A DNA stretch of 64,000 nucleotides from Malus domestica (GCF_042453785.1 NC_091673.1:565501-629500), one strand, 5' to 3'. Shown: positions 9,634 to 21,920, counted from the first letter of the stretch. Numbers and translations: made by a program. The notes: generated by a model not told the origin, from the letters alone.

Positions 9634-12600
9634 CTATTTGTAGTAGTACTTCAAGTGATCAGCGTTCCATGGATGGCCAAGGGTCTTGCCATCGGAGCTT
9701 CTAAGTGTGTAAGAGCCAGGGCGACTGATGCCAATGACTTCATACGGTCCATCCCAGTTTGGACTAAGTGTGCCTTCACTCGGGACTCTGTCGCAGAGTA
9801 ATCTTTTCTTTAAGACCCAGTCTCCTATTTTGAAAGAACGAGGCTTGACCCTAGAGTCATAATAGTTGGAGATGCGCTGCTTGTAGGCGACATTCCTCAA
9901 GTGAGCTTGGTTTCTGTGTTCCTCGACTAAATCCAAGTTGAGGGTGAGTTGTTTGTCATTTTCACTTTGAATGTAGTTCTGGACTCGGAATGTTGCTTGC
10001 TCGAGCTCAACAGGGACAACCGCCTCTGTGCCAAAGGCAAGTGAGAATGGAGTTTCTCCTGTTGAAGTCCGATATGAAGTGCGATATGACCAAAGAACTT
10101 GGGGTACAAATTCTGGCCAACAGCCTTTAGCTTTGTCCAAGCTGGTTTTCAAAGTGCGCTTGATTATTTTGTTGATGGCCTCAACTTGTCCATTAGACTG
10201 GGGATGAGCTGGAGAGGCAAAGCATAAGTTGATGTTGAACTTAGAGCAGAACAACCTGAACTTCTTGTTGTCAAACTGTCGCCCATTGTCAGTGACTATC
10301 GCATTGGGAATGCCGAATCTACAAAGGATGTTCTTCCACACGAAGTCTTCTATCTTTGCCTCAGTAATGGTTGCCAAGGGTTCTACTTCGGCCCACTTTG
10401 TGAAGTAGTCCACTGCAATGACTGCGTAACAGACTTTTCCCTTCCCTGCCGGCATTGGGCCGATCAAATCAAGTCCCCACTGGGCGAAGGGCCAAGGGCT
10501 GATCATAGGAGTAAGAGGCTCTGGAGGGGAATGAGGAATAGTCGCATATCGTTGACATTTGTCACATGAGCGGGATACTTTGATGGCATCCTGGTGGAGT
10601 GTTGGCCAGTAATATCCTTGGCGAAAAGTCTTGTGTGCTAGGGACAGAGATCCAGCATGATCTCCACAGACTCCCTCATGTATTTCCCGAAGGACGATTT
10701 CCGCCTCGGCAGGCGTAAGACACCTTAAGTATGGCAGGCTAAAACCTCGCTTATAGAGTTGATCATTGATGATCAGGTAGCGGGTAGACTTGTATCGAAT
10801 TTGCTTAGCCTGGACTTTATCATTTGGGAGGGTGCCATGAGCAAGGAAATTATAGATCGGGGTGATCCAACTATCCCCCTGTTGTAAGTTGCATACTTCT
10901 GCGGCCATGGTGCTTGGTGTTGCCAACAGTTCGACATGAATTTTTCTTCCAATCTTGTCTTCCACAGCTGAGGCAAGGCGAGCCAGGGCGTCTGCATGAC
11001 TGTTTGCCGCTCGAGGAACTTGGGTGATCTGGTAGTGGAAGTGCTTGAGCAAAAGTTGTGTTTGCGCAAGATATGCTGCCATGGAGCTGTCCTTAGCATC
11101 AAAGTTGTTGGTAACCTGGTTGACCACTAATTGGGAGTCACTGAAAATATCAATTTGTTTAACCCCGAGGTGTTTGGCCAAACGTAATCCTGCTAGAAGG
11201 GCTTCATACTCGGCCTCATTGTTTGATGCCTTGAATTTGAAACGAAGAGCATACTCCATTGCTACTTTGTCGGGCGTAGTCAAGACTAGTCCCGCTCCAC
11301 AGCCCTGTTGGTTGGATGAGCCATCAACATACAGACTCCATGCTGGGGTTGTTGGTTTTATCTTCTGAGCTTCCGATGGTAATGAAGCTACTGCTTCAGG
11401 TGTAGAAGCAATGTCAACAGGATATGTGAAGTCGGCGATGAAATCTGCTACTGCTTGACCTTTTTCGGCTGGTTTTGGTTGGTAGGAGATGTCAAACTCA
11501 CCCAATGCTATCGCCCATTTGATCATTCGTCCAGACGTGTCAGGACTCTGGAGTATCTGTCGAAGAGGGTGATTGGTAAGCACGATGATGGCGTGTGCTT
11601 GGAAATAAGGGCGAAGTTTCCGAGCAGACATGACCAATGCTAGAGCTAATTTCTCAATGTTGGAGTATCGTGTCTCCGCATCTTGTAGGGCCTTGCTATC
11701 GTAGTAGACGGGCCGTTCGACACCACTGTCCATTCGAATAAGAACAGAACTGACTGCTGAAGCCGAAACCGATAGATAGATGATAAGAGTGTCACCAACT
11801 TCTGGTTTGGAGAGCAGAGGGGCTTTACTCATGTACTCTTTGAGGTTCCTGAATGCCTTGGCACATTCCTCCGTCCATGTAATGTACTTCTTATTTCCCT
11901 TGAGTGCTTTGAAGAAAGGAGCACATCTGTCTGTGGCCTTAGAGATGAATCTGGTTAAGGCTGCCACCTTGCCAGTAAGGCTTTGGATGTCTTTTGAAGT
12001 TATTGGCTCTTTCATGTCGAAGATTGCTTTGATCTTTTCAGGGTTAGCTTCAATGCCTCGTTGGCTAATCATGAAGCCTAAGAATTTGCCAGAGCCCACG
12101 CCGAAGGCACATTTGTTGGGGTTCAACCTCATTCGATACCTCTTTAGAATGGTGAAAGTTTCAGATAGGTTGGTGATGTGTTGGTCAGCATGTTTGCTTT
12201 TGACTAGCATATCATCAACGTAAACTTCCATGTTCTTCCCAATTTGTTCGGCGAACATTGAATTGACCAGTCTCTGATAAGTTGCTCCTGCATTCTTTAG
12301 GCCGAAAGGCATGACTTTATAGCAATATAGTCCCCTGTCAGTAGTGAAGGCCGTGTGTTCTTGGTCTGAGGGGTTCATGAGGATTTGGTTGTATCATGAA
12401 TAAGCGTCCATAAAGCTCAAGAGCTCACACCCTGCCGTAGAGTCTATAAGCCTGTCAATAAGAGGAAGAGGGAAACTATCTTTCGGACACCCTTTGTTTA
12501 GGTCGGTGTAGTCAACACACATCCTCTACAAGACCTTTTGAAGCGAAAGACTTTCTTTGGTCGGATTTTTCCTAACAAGGACCACATTTGCTACCCATGT

Positions 12601-15600
12601 CGGGTAATTGACTTCGCGGACAAAGCCTATGCCTTTGAGTTTTTCAACTTCTGCTTTCATTGCCTCGTATCGTTCAGCGTCATAAGATCTTCGCTTCTGT
12701 CTCACCGGCTTGATCTTGGGGTCAATACTCAAACGATGACATATGACATCGGGAGAGATGCCTTGCATGTCCTCGTATGACCAGGCGAAGACTTCAGTGT
12801 TCTCTTTCAAAAAAGATATCAATGCTAACCGAATGGATGGTGACAATGTGGTGCCAATCTTCACCATGCGATCTGGATAATCTCTTGAGATAGGTACCTT
12901 CTCCAACTTTTCAGCAGGTTGGGCTTGCTGGGTGAAAGAGTCATCTCGAGGATCATCGGGTTGATTGTTGCTATCAGGAAGATCCAAGTTCGCTTCATCT
13001 AGGCTGGTCTTTATGACTTGGTCATGTACAGACAGGGTTTCCTTGGGTCCGGGCAAGTGTTGTTGCTTAACTGAAGTGTTGTAACATGATCGTGCAGTAA
13101 GCTGATCTCCTCTGATGTCACCGTTGCCATGGGGGGTTGGAAATTTCATCAACAGCATATGCGTGGATACCATAGCCTTGAGATCATTGATGCCTGTGCG
13201 CCCAAAGATGACATTGTATGCCGTTGGGCAGTCAACCACGAGGAAGTTAGTGGTAATGGTAGCCGTGTAAGGGCCTGTACCAATAGTAAAGGGTAAATGT
13301 ATGCTCCCTAAGGGTTGCACGATATCACCGGAGAAGCTTATCAGAGGAGAAATCGAGCGATCGAGCAAGTGTTCAGCGACACTGAGTGCCCTGAAAGCTT
13401 CGGCAAACATGATATTGACCGAAGCCCCTGTGTCTACGAGGATTCGTCGAACATCAAAGTTGGCTATGTGAGCCTCCACGATCAATGGGTCGTTATGAGG
13501 GTAGATGATGCCTCTTTCTTCCTCAGGGTAGAAACATATCGGATCCCAGTTAGGCTTTTGATACTTCCCTCCCCTGATGTCTTCCACGTGAAACACTTGG
13601 TGACCAGGCCTCAGAATTCGTTCACTGTTTTTCATGGCCCTATTGGAAGATTCAGATATGGGTGTGCCGCCGCTTATGGAATATATGACATTCACCTGGC
13701 GTTGGTTACGGTTATCCCTTTGAGGGTGAAGAAGGAATTGATCAATTTTTCCTTCTCGTGCCAAAGCTTCAATACGATCACGGAGGATGATACATTTCTC
13801 GCTATCATGGCCGTTATGCTCATGGTAGCAACAAAACATGCCCGCGTTATTCGGGGGCGTGTAATCTGGGTGCCTCAGCTTTGGCTTTGGTATCAGGTGA
13901 GCTATGCTGGGGTAAATGGCCGCGCATGTGGCATTCAAGGGCGTGTATGTCTCATACCTTGGGGTAGGGGGTATCTTGACGCGGGTTTGACCCACTGCAT
14001 TGACTGCCTGGGGGCGAGCGTTATTGTGGCGATACCCTTGGTTATCGGGATAGTGTCCCTTATTCTTTTTACTGGAAGGAGAGTGGTGAGGATGGAAATC
14101 CTTCCTCTTGCCTTGAAATTGATATGTCTGTTGATTCGGTGAAGCATTATGCAAGGCATGGGGAGGTGCCACTGCTGTTTGGAAAGTCAAGGTCTTCTCA
14201 TTTAGGTGAGTCTGGCTTTCACCTCCCACTTGTTGATAAAGGATGGTTGTAGGGGGTTTCTCCTGATATGTCTTTGCCTCGGCGGAGGCATGGTTATAAG
14301 CCTGCGCCATCACCTCAGAGTAAGTCTTCCAAGTATTGGCATTGATCATGTATTTAAAGAAACAATCACGTAGGCCTGCCGTGAAGGCTTTGAGGGCAGT
14401 CTTGTCGTCTGCCTCGGCACACCGGGAGTATTCATGGCTGAAGCGGCCAGCATACATACGTAATGACTCGTCTGGCTTCTGGCGGATAGTGTACAGGTCT
14501 TCTGCAGAGTGCAAGCGATCGGTTTGGAAAATGTGTTGGGAAACAAATAGTTTCCTCAATTCCTCAAATGAGTCTACCGTCTCAGGTGTAAGACGACAAT
14601 ACCAATTTAGAGCTCCGCCAGAGAGGGTGGAGGGGAAGAGAAGACATCGCTCTTCGTCGGTGTGCATCCGGTATGCCATGGTGGACTCAAAGAGGTTAAG
14701 GTGCTCAATCGGGTCCTCTTTTCCAGTATAAAGTTGCAAGCCAAGCTTCTGCTTTGTCTTTGCTTGAAGGGGGGTGTTGAGGATCCTCCTTGTAAGAGGG
14801 CCAGGCCTGGGTTGGTTCCAGTCAGGTATTTCAGCCTGACGTTCAGCCTTCAACTTGTTTACTTCCTCAAGAAGTTGTAGGACAAGGGGGTCCTGAGCGG
14901 AGTTATGTGCCACTGGAGCTTTCTTTCGTAAATCTCCATCTCCTCTTGGAATTAGGAAGGTTTGATCAAGGGCATGTGATTTTTCCCTGGACTCGCTGTA
15001 CTGGCTTCCAGGGTATGTCTGTCGGAACACCTCTGAGTCCCCTGTACCCTCATGTCTCTCTAGGACTTGTTGCCCCTTCCCCAAATTGGTGGCCGGCTCG
15101 GGCCATGGCAGGGGACCGAGTCTCTCAGAAATCCTTGGGTTATTGATCTTTGAGCTTATATGGATGGAATTCTCTCGACGTTGCTTCAGGAAATCCCGAC
15201 AATCGCGAAAGACGGCTTTCGATCCTTCTGCCCCTTCAGCAAAGAGGTGTCTCCCTCCGCTTCTCATGGTTCGGGTCGAAGCAACTGGGTTAAGAGAAGC
15301 CTCATGTTGATTATCAAATCGAGGGGTAATTTGTTCCCTATCAGGGATATCTATGTCGAATGCATGTGACCCTCCATGTTGGAGGGCACCCAGTTGATGG
15401 TTGACTTCCACGGGGGCAACAAGCTCGCGTGTCTGAGCTTGCCTAGCTTCGTGAAGTGTCTCGAAGAGCTTCTCATATTGCTCCTGGAGGACCTCATTCC
15501 TCATTGCTATCTTGTTGTTCTGAGCTTCCAACTCATCGACTTTAGCTTGAAGAAGAACTCGTTTTCCTTCCTTCTTTCGTTGTTTCGCACTATGTGCAAG

Positions 15601-15642
15601 GGGGGTGTCATTCTGTGTGCTGTGGCTTCCTTCGCTTCCCAT
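9634..15642 (-). pseudogene. Retrotransposon gag-pol polyprotein, two nonsense codons
   Basis: One reading frame runs from the gag Met at 15642 to a stop at 9634 and is interrupted only by TAG at 12528-12526 and TGA at 12396-12394. Frame is kept throughout, so there is no frameshift. Gag has a coiled-coil N-terminus and the LNWYCRLTPETVDSFEEL capsid region. The protease shows LVDTGASVNIMF. Both stops fall in the N-terminal part of the reverse transcriptase. The YVDDML catalytic box, RNase H (YVDGSSNQQGCGAG) and integrase (zinc-binding H-H-C-C ending CDKCQRY, then GLDLIGPMP and VDYFTKWAEVEPL) are downstream and intact. An in-frame extension upstream of 15642 reaches 15873 but enters the PBS and LTR, so 15642 is the preferred start. 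RT, RNase H and integrase would not be made from this copy without readthrough. Confidence 0.92.
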
Positions 15643-15728
15643 GCTGGAGAGGGATGCCTGATCAAAAGAAAGTGTACGAATGATAGAAACCAGCTTGACA
15701 CAGCTGAAGAGAGTATGAATAAGTGTCG

Positions 15729-15747
15729 TTTCCCACAGACGGCGCCA
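15729..15747 (-). other. Primer-binding site of the retrotransposon
   Basis: On the minus strand the LTR ends in ...CATCAACA. After two T residues comes TGGCGCCGTCTGTGGGAAA, the TGGCGCC-type priming site found in many plant Ty3/gypsy elements. Which tRNA it pairs with I cannot state with certainty. Confidence 0.8.
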
Positions 15748-16041
15748 AATGTTGATGCACAAAATCAACGAAGACTTTGGTACAACAGAAAGTGTCGGGT
15801 TTTGTGACCTTCGCTTGGTTGCTTCGGTCACTAGTGAGGATAAGTACGTAAATGAATAGAGACAGAGAAGCAAACACAGGATGTACGTGGTTCACCCAGA
15901 TTGGCTACGTCCACAGAGTAGAGGAGTTCTTATTAGTAGTGAAGGGCTTACACAAGTACAAAGGATCAAGCTCTCAATTTAATGAGTTCTTGTGAATGAT
16001 TTAACACAAATGGCATTAGGCAATATTGTGGGGGAATGACC

Positions 16042-16053
16042 CCTATTTATAGA
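16042..16053 (-). promoter_or_regulatory. LTR TATA box
   Basis: The minus strand reads CTATAAATAGGG, a strong plant TATA box, about 290 bp before the LTR/PBS boundary. Transcription would start near 16015 and run through gag-pol. Confidence 0.75.
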
Positions 16054-16076
16054 AAAACTTGTAGCTTTGTCACATT

Positions 16077-16167
16077 GACACGTGTCATGTTATGATTGGT
16101 TCTTGATGTCGACACGTGCTGCGCTCTGATTGGCTTCTAATCTTGACACGTGTCGAGTAGTGATTGG
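16077..16167 (-). promoter_or_regulatory. Triplicated 34-bp G-box/CCAAT module
   Basis: GACACGTG starts at 16077, 16111 and 16145, and GATTGG (CCAATC on the minus strand) starts at 16094, 16128 and 16162. Both series have an exact 34-bp period. The three units lie upstream of the minus-strand TATA box, in the U3 enhancer position. ACGTG cores bind bZIP/bHLH factors (ABA or light type) in plants and CCAAT boxes bind NF-Y; that this LTR responds to them is inference. Confidence 0.85.
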
Positions 16168-16246
16168 CCTCCTGGTCGGAGGGGAACTCTTCTGGGTCCT
16201 TGACAGTATAGCGTTGGCCGGTGCTCGGTAGTTTCGGGATTGGTCA

Positions 16247-17669
16247 AGTATGGTACAAACACAAAGGTTTATTGCAACTGTGAAAGCTAACCTGATTGAG
16301 TATTCAAGACAACAAGTTTGCTGAGCCACTTAGCGAAAAATTCGGTAACCTCATTAACTTAGTTCGTTTGGATATCTTAAGTAATTAGTTTTTAAGAACT
16401 ATCCCAGATATTTTCTACAGCCTTGGAAGATTACAGAATCTTGTACTTCATTCAAATCGGTTTGGTGGTCAGATACCCCCTTCCTTGTCGAGTTCCTCGA
16501 CCATCTCTTTGTTTAATTTGAGAAACAATTCATTGCAGGGCACAATTGATCTTAATTGTTCAGCAATGACTAGTTTGACCTCTCTTGATCTCGGTTCCAA
16601 TCAGTTTGATGGGCATATTCCCTCCAATCTTCCCTCTTGTTGACATTTGAATAATGTCATTCTTGCCTGTAACAACTTCACGGGCGAAATACCAGAAAGC
16701 TTCAAGAGTTTCCATAGCCTCTCTTACCTCTCGCTGTCAAACTCCAGCCTTTCCAATATCTCTTTTGCCTTATAAATTTTACAGCAGTGCCATAACCTGA
16801 CTACTTTGGTTCTCGCCTTGAACTTCCGTGGCGAAGTACTGCCTGCTGATCCAATCCTTCATTTGGAAAAGTTGAAGGTTCTGATCATTGCAAATTGCAG
16901 GCTCACAGGTTCAACACCCTTATGGTTGAGTACTAGCAGCATATTGTAGTTGTTAGATATATCGTGGAACCAATTGCAAGGAACAATTCCAATCTGGTTT
17001 GGCAATTTTAGCAGTTTTTTCTACTTGGACATGTCGAATAATTCGCTTACGGGTGAAATCCCTTGAAGCTTAACTGAACTACCGAGCCTCATTAATGGGA
17101 GGATCTCCATTGAGGAACCTTCTCCTGATTTCCCTTTAATCATGAAAAGGAATGTAAGTGCACGAGGGTTGCAGTACAATCAAGTGTGTAGCTTTCCACC
17201 GACGCTGGAACCAAGTAACAATAATCTTTGCGGACCAATTTGGCCAGAGTTTGGGAAACTGAAATTGCTTCATGTTTAAGATCTTAAGTTCAACGGTCTA
17301 TCAGGACCGATTCTGAGTAGTTTATCTGCCAAGTCCAACTTAGAGATTCTGAATTTGTCTCATAACAAGCTCTCCAGGACACTCCCGCATTCACTGGTCA
17401 ATCTTAACTTCTTGTCCAAGTTTAGTGTTACAGTCAATCAGTTATACGGGATGATCCTTACATGAGGTTAGTTTTCGACCTTCTCAAGTTCAAACTTTGA
17501 AAGGAACAATCTTAGCGGATACGATGCTTTCCCTTGTCCAGCATGATTGGATGCTCATCTAGGAACATGGTTCGGGAAATCGAGCAAGGATTATACAGGA
17601 GTTATTGCCGGAGTCGGTGTCGGATTTGTATTTGTAATAGCATGTTTCATTGGAATAGATAGGTACGTT
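16247..17669 (+). pseudogene. PSKR1-like LRR receptor kinase pseudogene, 3' part
   Basis: This continues the copy begun at 2640. It is highly similar to 24950-26260 of the intact gene and covers the later LRRs, the island domain region and the start of the transmembrane segment (GVIAGVGVGFVFVIACFIG). In-frame stops include TGA at 16641-16643, where the intact gene has CGA, and TAG near 16950 in place of CAA. There are several small indels. The sequence ends at the target site of a hAT MITE; the kinase domain is absent from the window side beyond it. The lesions predict a dead gene. Confidence 0.9.
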
Positions 17670-18026
17670 CAATGGCGGATCCAGGAAATAATATTAGGGG
17701 GTTTAGTAAGAATAGTGCGCACAAGCTATTGTCATTTCATCAAGTCTTGGTAGGCCTGAAGTCATTTGGAAATGCATACTGCACACCTGTTAATGTATGC
17801 AGGGGCAACACCAAGGTATACATGGACATTTATCGAGTCTTGGTAGACCTGAGGTCAGTTGGAAGGCATGTATGAAACCAAATCTAATCTTCAAAATGGC
17901 AGCACTCAAGGTATCCATAGATATTCACCGAAATTCGGAAGGTGAGCACCCAAAGTATCCACAGAAGTTCACCGAAGTTTGGGGGGGGTCAGCTGACCCC
18001 TCTGCCTCTCAATGCATCCGCCCCTG
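17670..18026. mobile_element. hAT MITE with 8-bp target duplication
   Basis: GGTACGTT flanks both sides (17662-17669 and 18027-18034). Ends are CAATGGCGGATCCA and, inverted, CAGGGGCGGATGCA (11 of 14 identical). The 357-bp element is non-coding. Eight-bp duplications with CAGGGGCGGA-type ends are hAT hallmarks. It sits in the transmembrane codons of the receptor pseudogene. Confidence 0.9.
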
Positions 18027-18034
18027 GGTACGTT

Positions 18035-19259
18035 TAGACTTTTTAAGGAGAGTACATCATACATCCTTTTTATTTTATTTGTATTTGGAATAACATGTAC
18101 ATTTACGTTCGTGGCCTAATGTATAGAGTATTAGCTTGTGGTTGTGTAAGTGAGAGAGATTCCAGCACTGGTATATTCATATCCAGCGACACTCGCACAC
18201 GAATGGTGGGAGGTGCCACATACGAACATTTGTGTGCAAGAACTTCTCCCAAGTGATGAAGGTGGATTCCTTTGAATGTAACAAAAGAAAAACATATGAA
18301 ATGTAAGGGTTGCAAATTAGATAATACTTGGCTCAAACCATGCCTGAAGAGCTCCGCAGTTTACCCACTTACACATGCCTAAAGACCATTCCTGGAGAGC
18401 TCCAAATTATGGATGGAGATCCTCTCCGGTTCTCACTATCTAGAGTCCAAAAAGTAGGAAATTTGGATCACACAAGTTGAATTTGATAGTCCTTATCAAC
18501 TCAATCCCCATACCCACTTCACACAAATCAAAGGCCCTAGTCACTCTTTCTCTCTCTTGAAATGTTCGAATTTTTTAGTCCTAACTCCTAAGGCTCCAAA
18601 CAATGAGATTCAACGAGAATCCAAATTCGCCACCACAAGGGAATTATGAGGTCCGATCGTCGAACCAACTAACCAATATGACCTACGCACAAAAAAAGCC
18701 ACCCCTAATCGACAAGTTTGGGCTGATTTAAATCTCCCTCCATTGCCCAAGCCTAATGCAGGTCCTCACTTGTGCTTTCTTAGTTTCAAAAGGCCTTGGG
18801 CTAATTACGCCCTAGGAACTATACAGCGAGGCCCATATTATATCCAAAAGGCAAAAGCCGAAGACACTGCTTGAAAGTGAGTAGTGACCACATGATGTTT
18901 TGCTTGTTAATTAATAGGATGATGAGATAATCTTATAAATTATATTGCTCGCGTTGAAAATCTAATTAGACATTTACTTTTGGCACAAAAAGTATTAAAG
19001 CATAACATGATTTGTAGTGTCTGCTACTTTTTTTTTTGTTTGAGTAGGTTGCTTTATTCATCCTCAAGAGATAATACAAAGAATAGTACAGAATTATACA
19101 TACCATCGGGATGCGTAATGCGACTCCTAATTTCACAACAGGGATGAAAAATGTTGCCTAATCACACAAAAAGCATTGAAGAACCTGGAAATAAGAGACA
19201 AATACCACCAAATACTACGTAGGCATACCACAAAATTTGAGGGGAGAAGAGGAAACACC
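18035..19259. other. Intergenic, no gene recognised
   Basis: No receptor kinase domain follows the hAT element, and no frame of convincing length or composition is present. A segment at 18415-18480 with GAGATCCTCTCCGG resembles the ends of the GGATCC-type Mutator MITEs. Otherwise nothing seen. Confidence 0.45.
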
Positions 19260-20077
19260 TAGTGGCGGAGCCAGGATTTTAGGTGAGGAGGGGCCTCACA
19301 TAAATGTGAAAAATTTTAAATAATGCATGCTTGGAGTTGTGAGCTAATTATTTTTTAGGCTCTAAATGTTTTTCTATGTCGAAGTTAACCTTCCATTCTC
19401 AAGTCAATGAAAAATACTAGGGATACTATGTTTTTAGACCATATTTTAGAAACCACATAATGTGACCCCGTTGATGATTGAATTCCTTCTTTGGTGATTT
19501 AAAGTAGTCCAACCATTAAGTACTATACAATCATGTGGTCATAAAATATGGCTCAAGTAGAAGCTATCTATAGCATCACTCCAAGTCAATATAGAATAGA
19601 TTGGGAATTTCCGAACAAAAAATGAGAATTATGGATTGGGAATTTGATTAACAAAATATATGAAATTTTAAAAATTTAGTAAAAAGTTAAAGAGAGCAAA
19701 GATAAAATATATAAAATTTCAAGAAGCGGAGAAGGAGAAACTCAAAGTTTATTATTCTTCAGTTGGCAATGTAAAAGAATATTTTTTTTGATAAAACTAA
19801 ACTAGACTTTAGATTTTAATTTTAAGAGCTATTGATTTGTTTATAAAATAAGATTGTAAATTTATTTTTAGGACGAGTGTTGTTGGGATTGAAAAGAAAA
19901 AGAGACTTCTTATTTTAACTATTAGTGAATAGCAATTAAGAGTTTTGTGTAAACTAAAAGAAGTATAATATTAAGTTTATCCAAATATAATACATAATTA
20001 TTTAGAAAGGTTAGTTGGGGGATCCTTAATGAGGGTAGGCCTTGGCCTATGGTGGCCTTAGAGTGCCTCCGCCCCTG
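19260..20077. mobile_element. Non-autonomous hAT element with 8-bp target duplication
   Basis: GAAACACC lies on both sides (19252-19259 and 20078-20085). Ends are TAGTGGCGGAG and, inverted, CAGGGGCGGAG. The 818-bp interior is AT-rich with no transposase frame. It belongs to the same broad end-type as the element at 17670-18026 but is longer. Confidence 0.88.
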
Positions 20078-20639
20078 GAAACACCTTCCCGCTCAAAAGT
20101 TACAAAACTGGAGAACATGGTAGTCTGTCACTACTCACGAGAGAGTACCATAACCGGCGCTGGAGGAGGCATATATAGTTGGGACCAACTCATAAAACGG
20201 ACCCTCGAATTGGTTATAGATGCAGCGGCATGGGTTGCTCATTATTTATTATTGAAGCATGTAATGTAATCCACTTAACCCACTCATTATTTCTCTAAAT
20301 GCGATTAATTAACATCATTCGATCAATCTTAAGACTTGGATTTCACGAAACATATGATTAATTTTCTCTTTTATTATTTGTGTAGTGCGTGCTTATGTAG
20401 ATGATGACGCAGGGTTGGCATTCTCTTCCTAAGTCAATTATATATGTACGTACCACTATTACTGATCGTGATCTCTCACGACAATAGCAAGCAATAGCTT
20501 TCATCTTAAAACAAAATAATGAATTAAAATTTTTGCAGACGATCTGTTGGCAGTGGGCACACAATTTAACGAAACGCCACGTGTCATTTTGCTATATGTG
20601 CCACGTGTAATGGATCGGGTCGGGGCAAGTCTGCAAGAC

Positions 20640-21170
20640 TAGTGGAAGGCAACTGTTAGATGAAGTAGAATTCACTTCCCTTCAAATATGAGCGGAAGAA
20701 AGAAAGAGAAGATTTGGAGGAGAGAAATCTTACTCCTTGTACAGGCTCAACTTTCTCACAAAAAGTATATGAGTTTGTTGGTTGAAACTTGTAGGTACTT
20801 AAATTAGTGGTAGCACCACCACGAGAAGGACTGGAGGATGATCCCACAGAAAAAGGGCAGACATGCCACGAATTATCAATATACATTGTCCAATCTAGGG
20901 TTGGGATATAATTAATTATTTGGGAGGTGGATGTTGGTATTAGGGTTGAAGAGAGAAGGTCTAATTCATTATCGACACTCTCTTTCACCTGTGGGAAATT
21001 TTCAAGCTTAATACGTGAACAACACAACTTAGGTGACGTGCAGTGTTTGCGCCCGTTGGACTTCACTTGTGAGACAACCTACTCTGATACCATAAAAAAA
21101 AATTGAGTTCCACTATAAAACTAATTGGCAATTAAGTGGCGACATTATCTTTCACTCTGCCTTGTGTTAG
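20640..21170 (-). mobile_element. copia/TRIM-like remnant with tRNA-Met-type primer site
   Basis: On the minus strand, an LTR-like end (TTGCCAATTAGTTTTATAGT, then GGAACTCAA) is followed by TATGGTATCAGAGT at 21094-21081. That is the initiator-Met primer-binding motif of copia-type elements. It continues GGTTGTCTCACAAGTGAAGT, matching the copy at 27517-27690. A 136-residue frame (21066-20656) in the interior has no recognised domain. Confidence 0.5.
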
Positions 21171-21920
21171 AGCAATTTTGTTAACCGAAAGTACTTACTC
21201 TACATGCATGCATCCTCAATCGATATACGCTACTTGGATCATGAAATATCAGTTTTGGGCAGTGACTAACAGCTTTTTCCACTTTTGTGTGTGAATTGAA
21301 ATTACGATAAGATGATATTGCATATGAGACAGACACATGTAACCAGTTGTGAATTGGACATATAATACATGTGACATCTTTTATCATTCACAAGATCGAC
21401 CATGCATGCGTCTTCCTAAGGATAAAAAGGTTTGAATTTCCTTTTTCAAGGAGCTATAATTTATTTGTATTTTATGTGCTTATTTATTTGAGCTATAATT
21501 TCACAAGATCGATCATGCATTTGTCTACTTAATTGTTACGATTGAAATTTCGATGTTTATTAAAACATAATGTCTTCAATTTATTTGAACTTAATTAAAT
21601 GCATGCACAACAGTGACAAAGTCAAGATTTCATGTGTGAGGATCTCTCACATGCATAGTTAATTTGAACGCAGAACATGAGAAATTTGCATAAAAATTGA
21701 AAAACCCTAAATTCAATAGAAAGACTGAAAAAAAACATTGCACAAACCTAGAAACCCGATTATGAGCTAAAAAGTAAAGTTTAAAATACAAGTTAAAGCA
21801 AAAAAAAAATTTATAAAATAAGAAGGGAAAATGAAGACTAGACTACAATAAGAGAGATGAAAATAAAAATAAGGCTGGCCTGAAACGAAAAAGAGTTTAA
21901 GTTGAGTACATACTTAAATT

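Larger units (their letters stand above)
3275..16246 (-). mobile_element. Tat/Ogre-like Ty3/gypsy LTR retrotransposon, nested in PSKR1 pseudogene
   Basis: About 13 kb separates the two halves of the receptor pseudogene. In minus-strand order it has a 5' LTR (16246-15750), a primer-binding site, and one gag-protease-RT-RNaseH-integrase frame (15642-9634). A long region follows that carries two genes on the opposite strand (3950-4630 and 6946-9232). RT before RNase H before integrase places it in Ty3/gypsy. Extra ORFs antisense and downstream of pol are known from the Tat lineage. The left (3' LTR) end is only a boundary estimate: I find no copy of the right LTR there, so the element is probably truncated or rearranged on that side. 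Confidence 0.85.
15750..16246 (-). repeat. 5' LTR of the retrotransposon
   Basis: About 497 bp, starting TG next to the primer-binding site and ending near ...TGGTCA where receptor pseudogene sequence resumes (on the plus strand TG...CA, as required). It contains a minus-strand TATA box and a triplicated G-box module. The outer boundary is uncertain by ~15 bp because the flanking gene is diverged. No partner LTR was recognised near 3.3-3.9 kb. Confidence 0.7.

Noticed and set aside
13315..14142. 275-residue plus-strand ORF
   Set aside because: It lies wholly inside gag and is the complement of well-supported gag-protease codons; composition and lack of motifs show it is a shadow frame.
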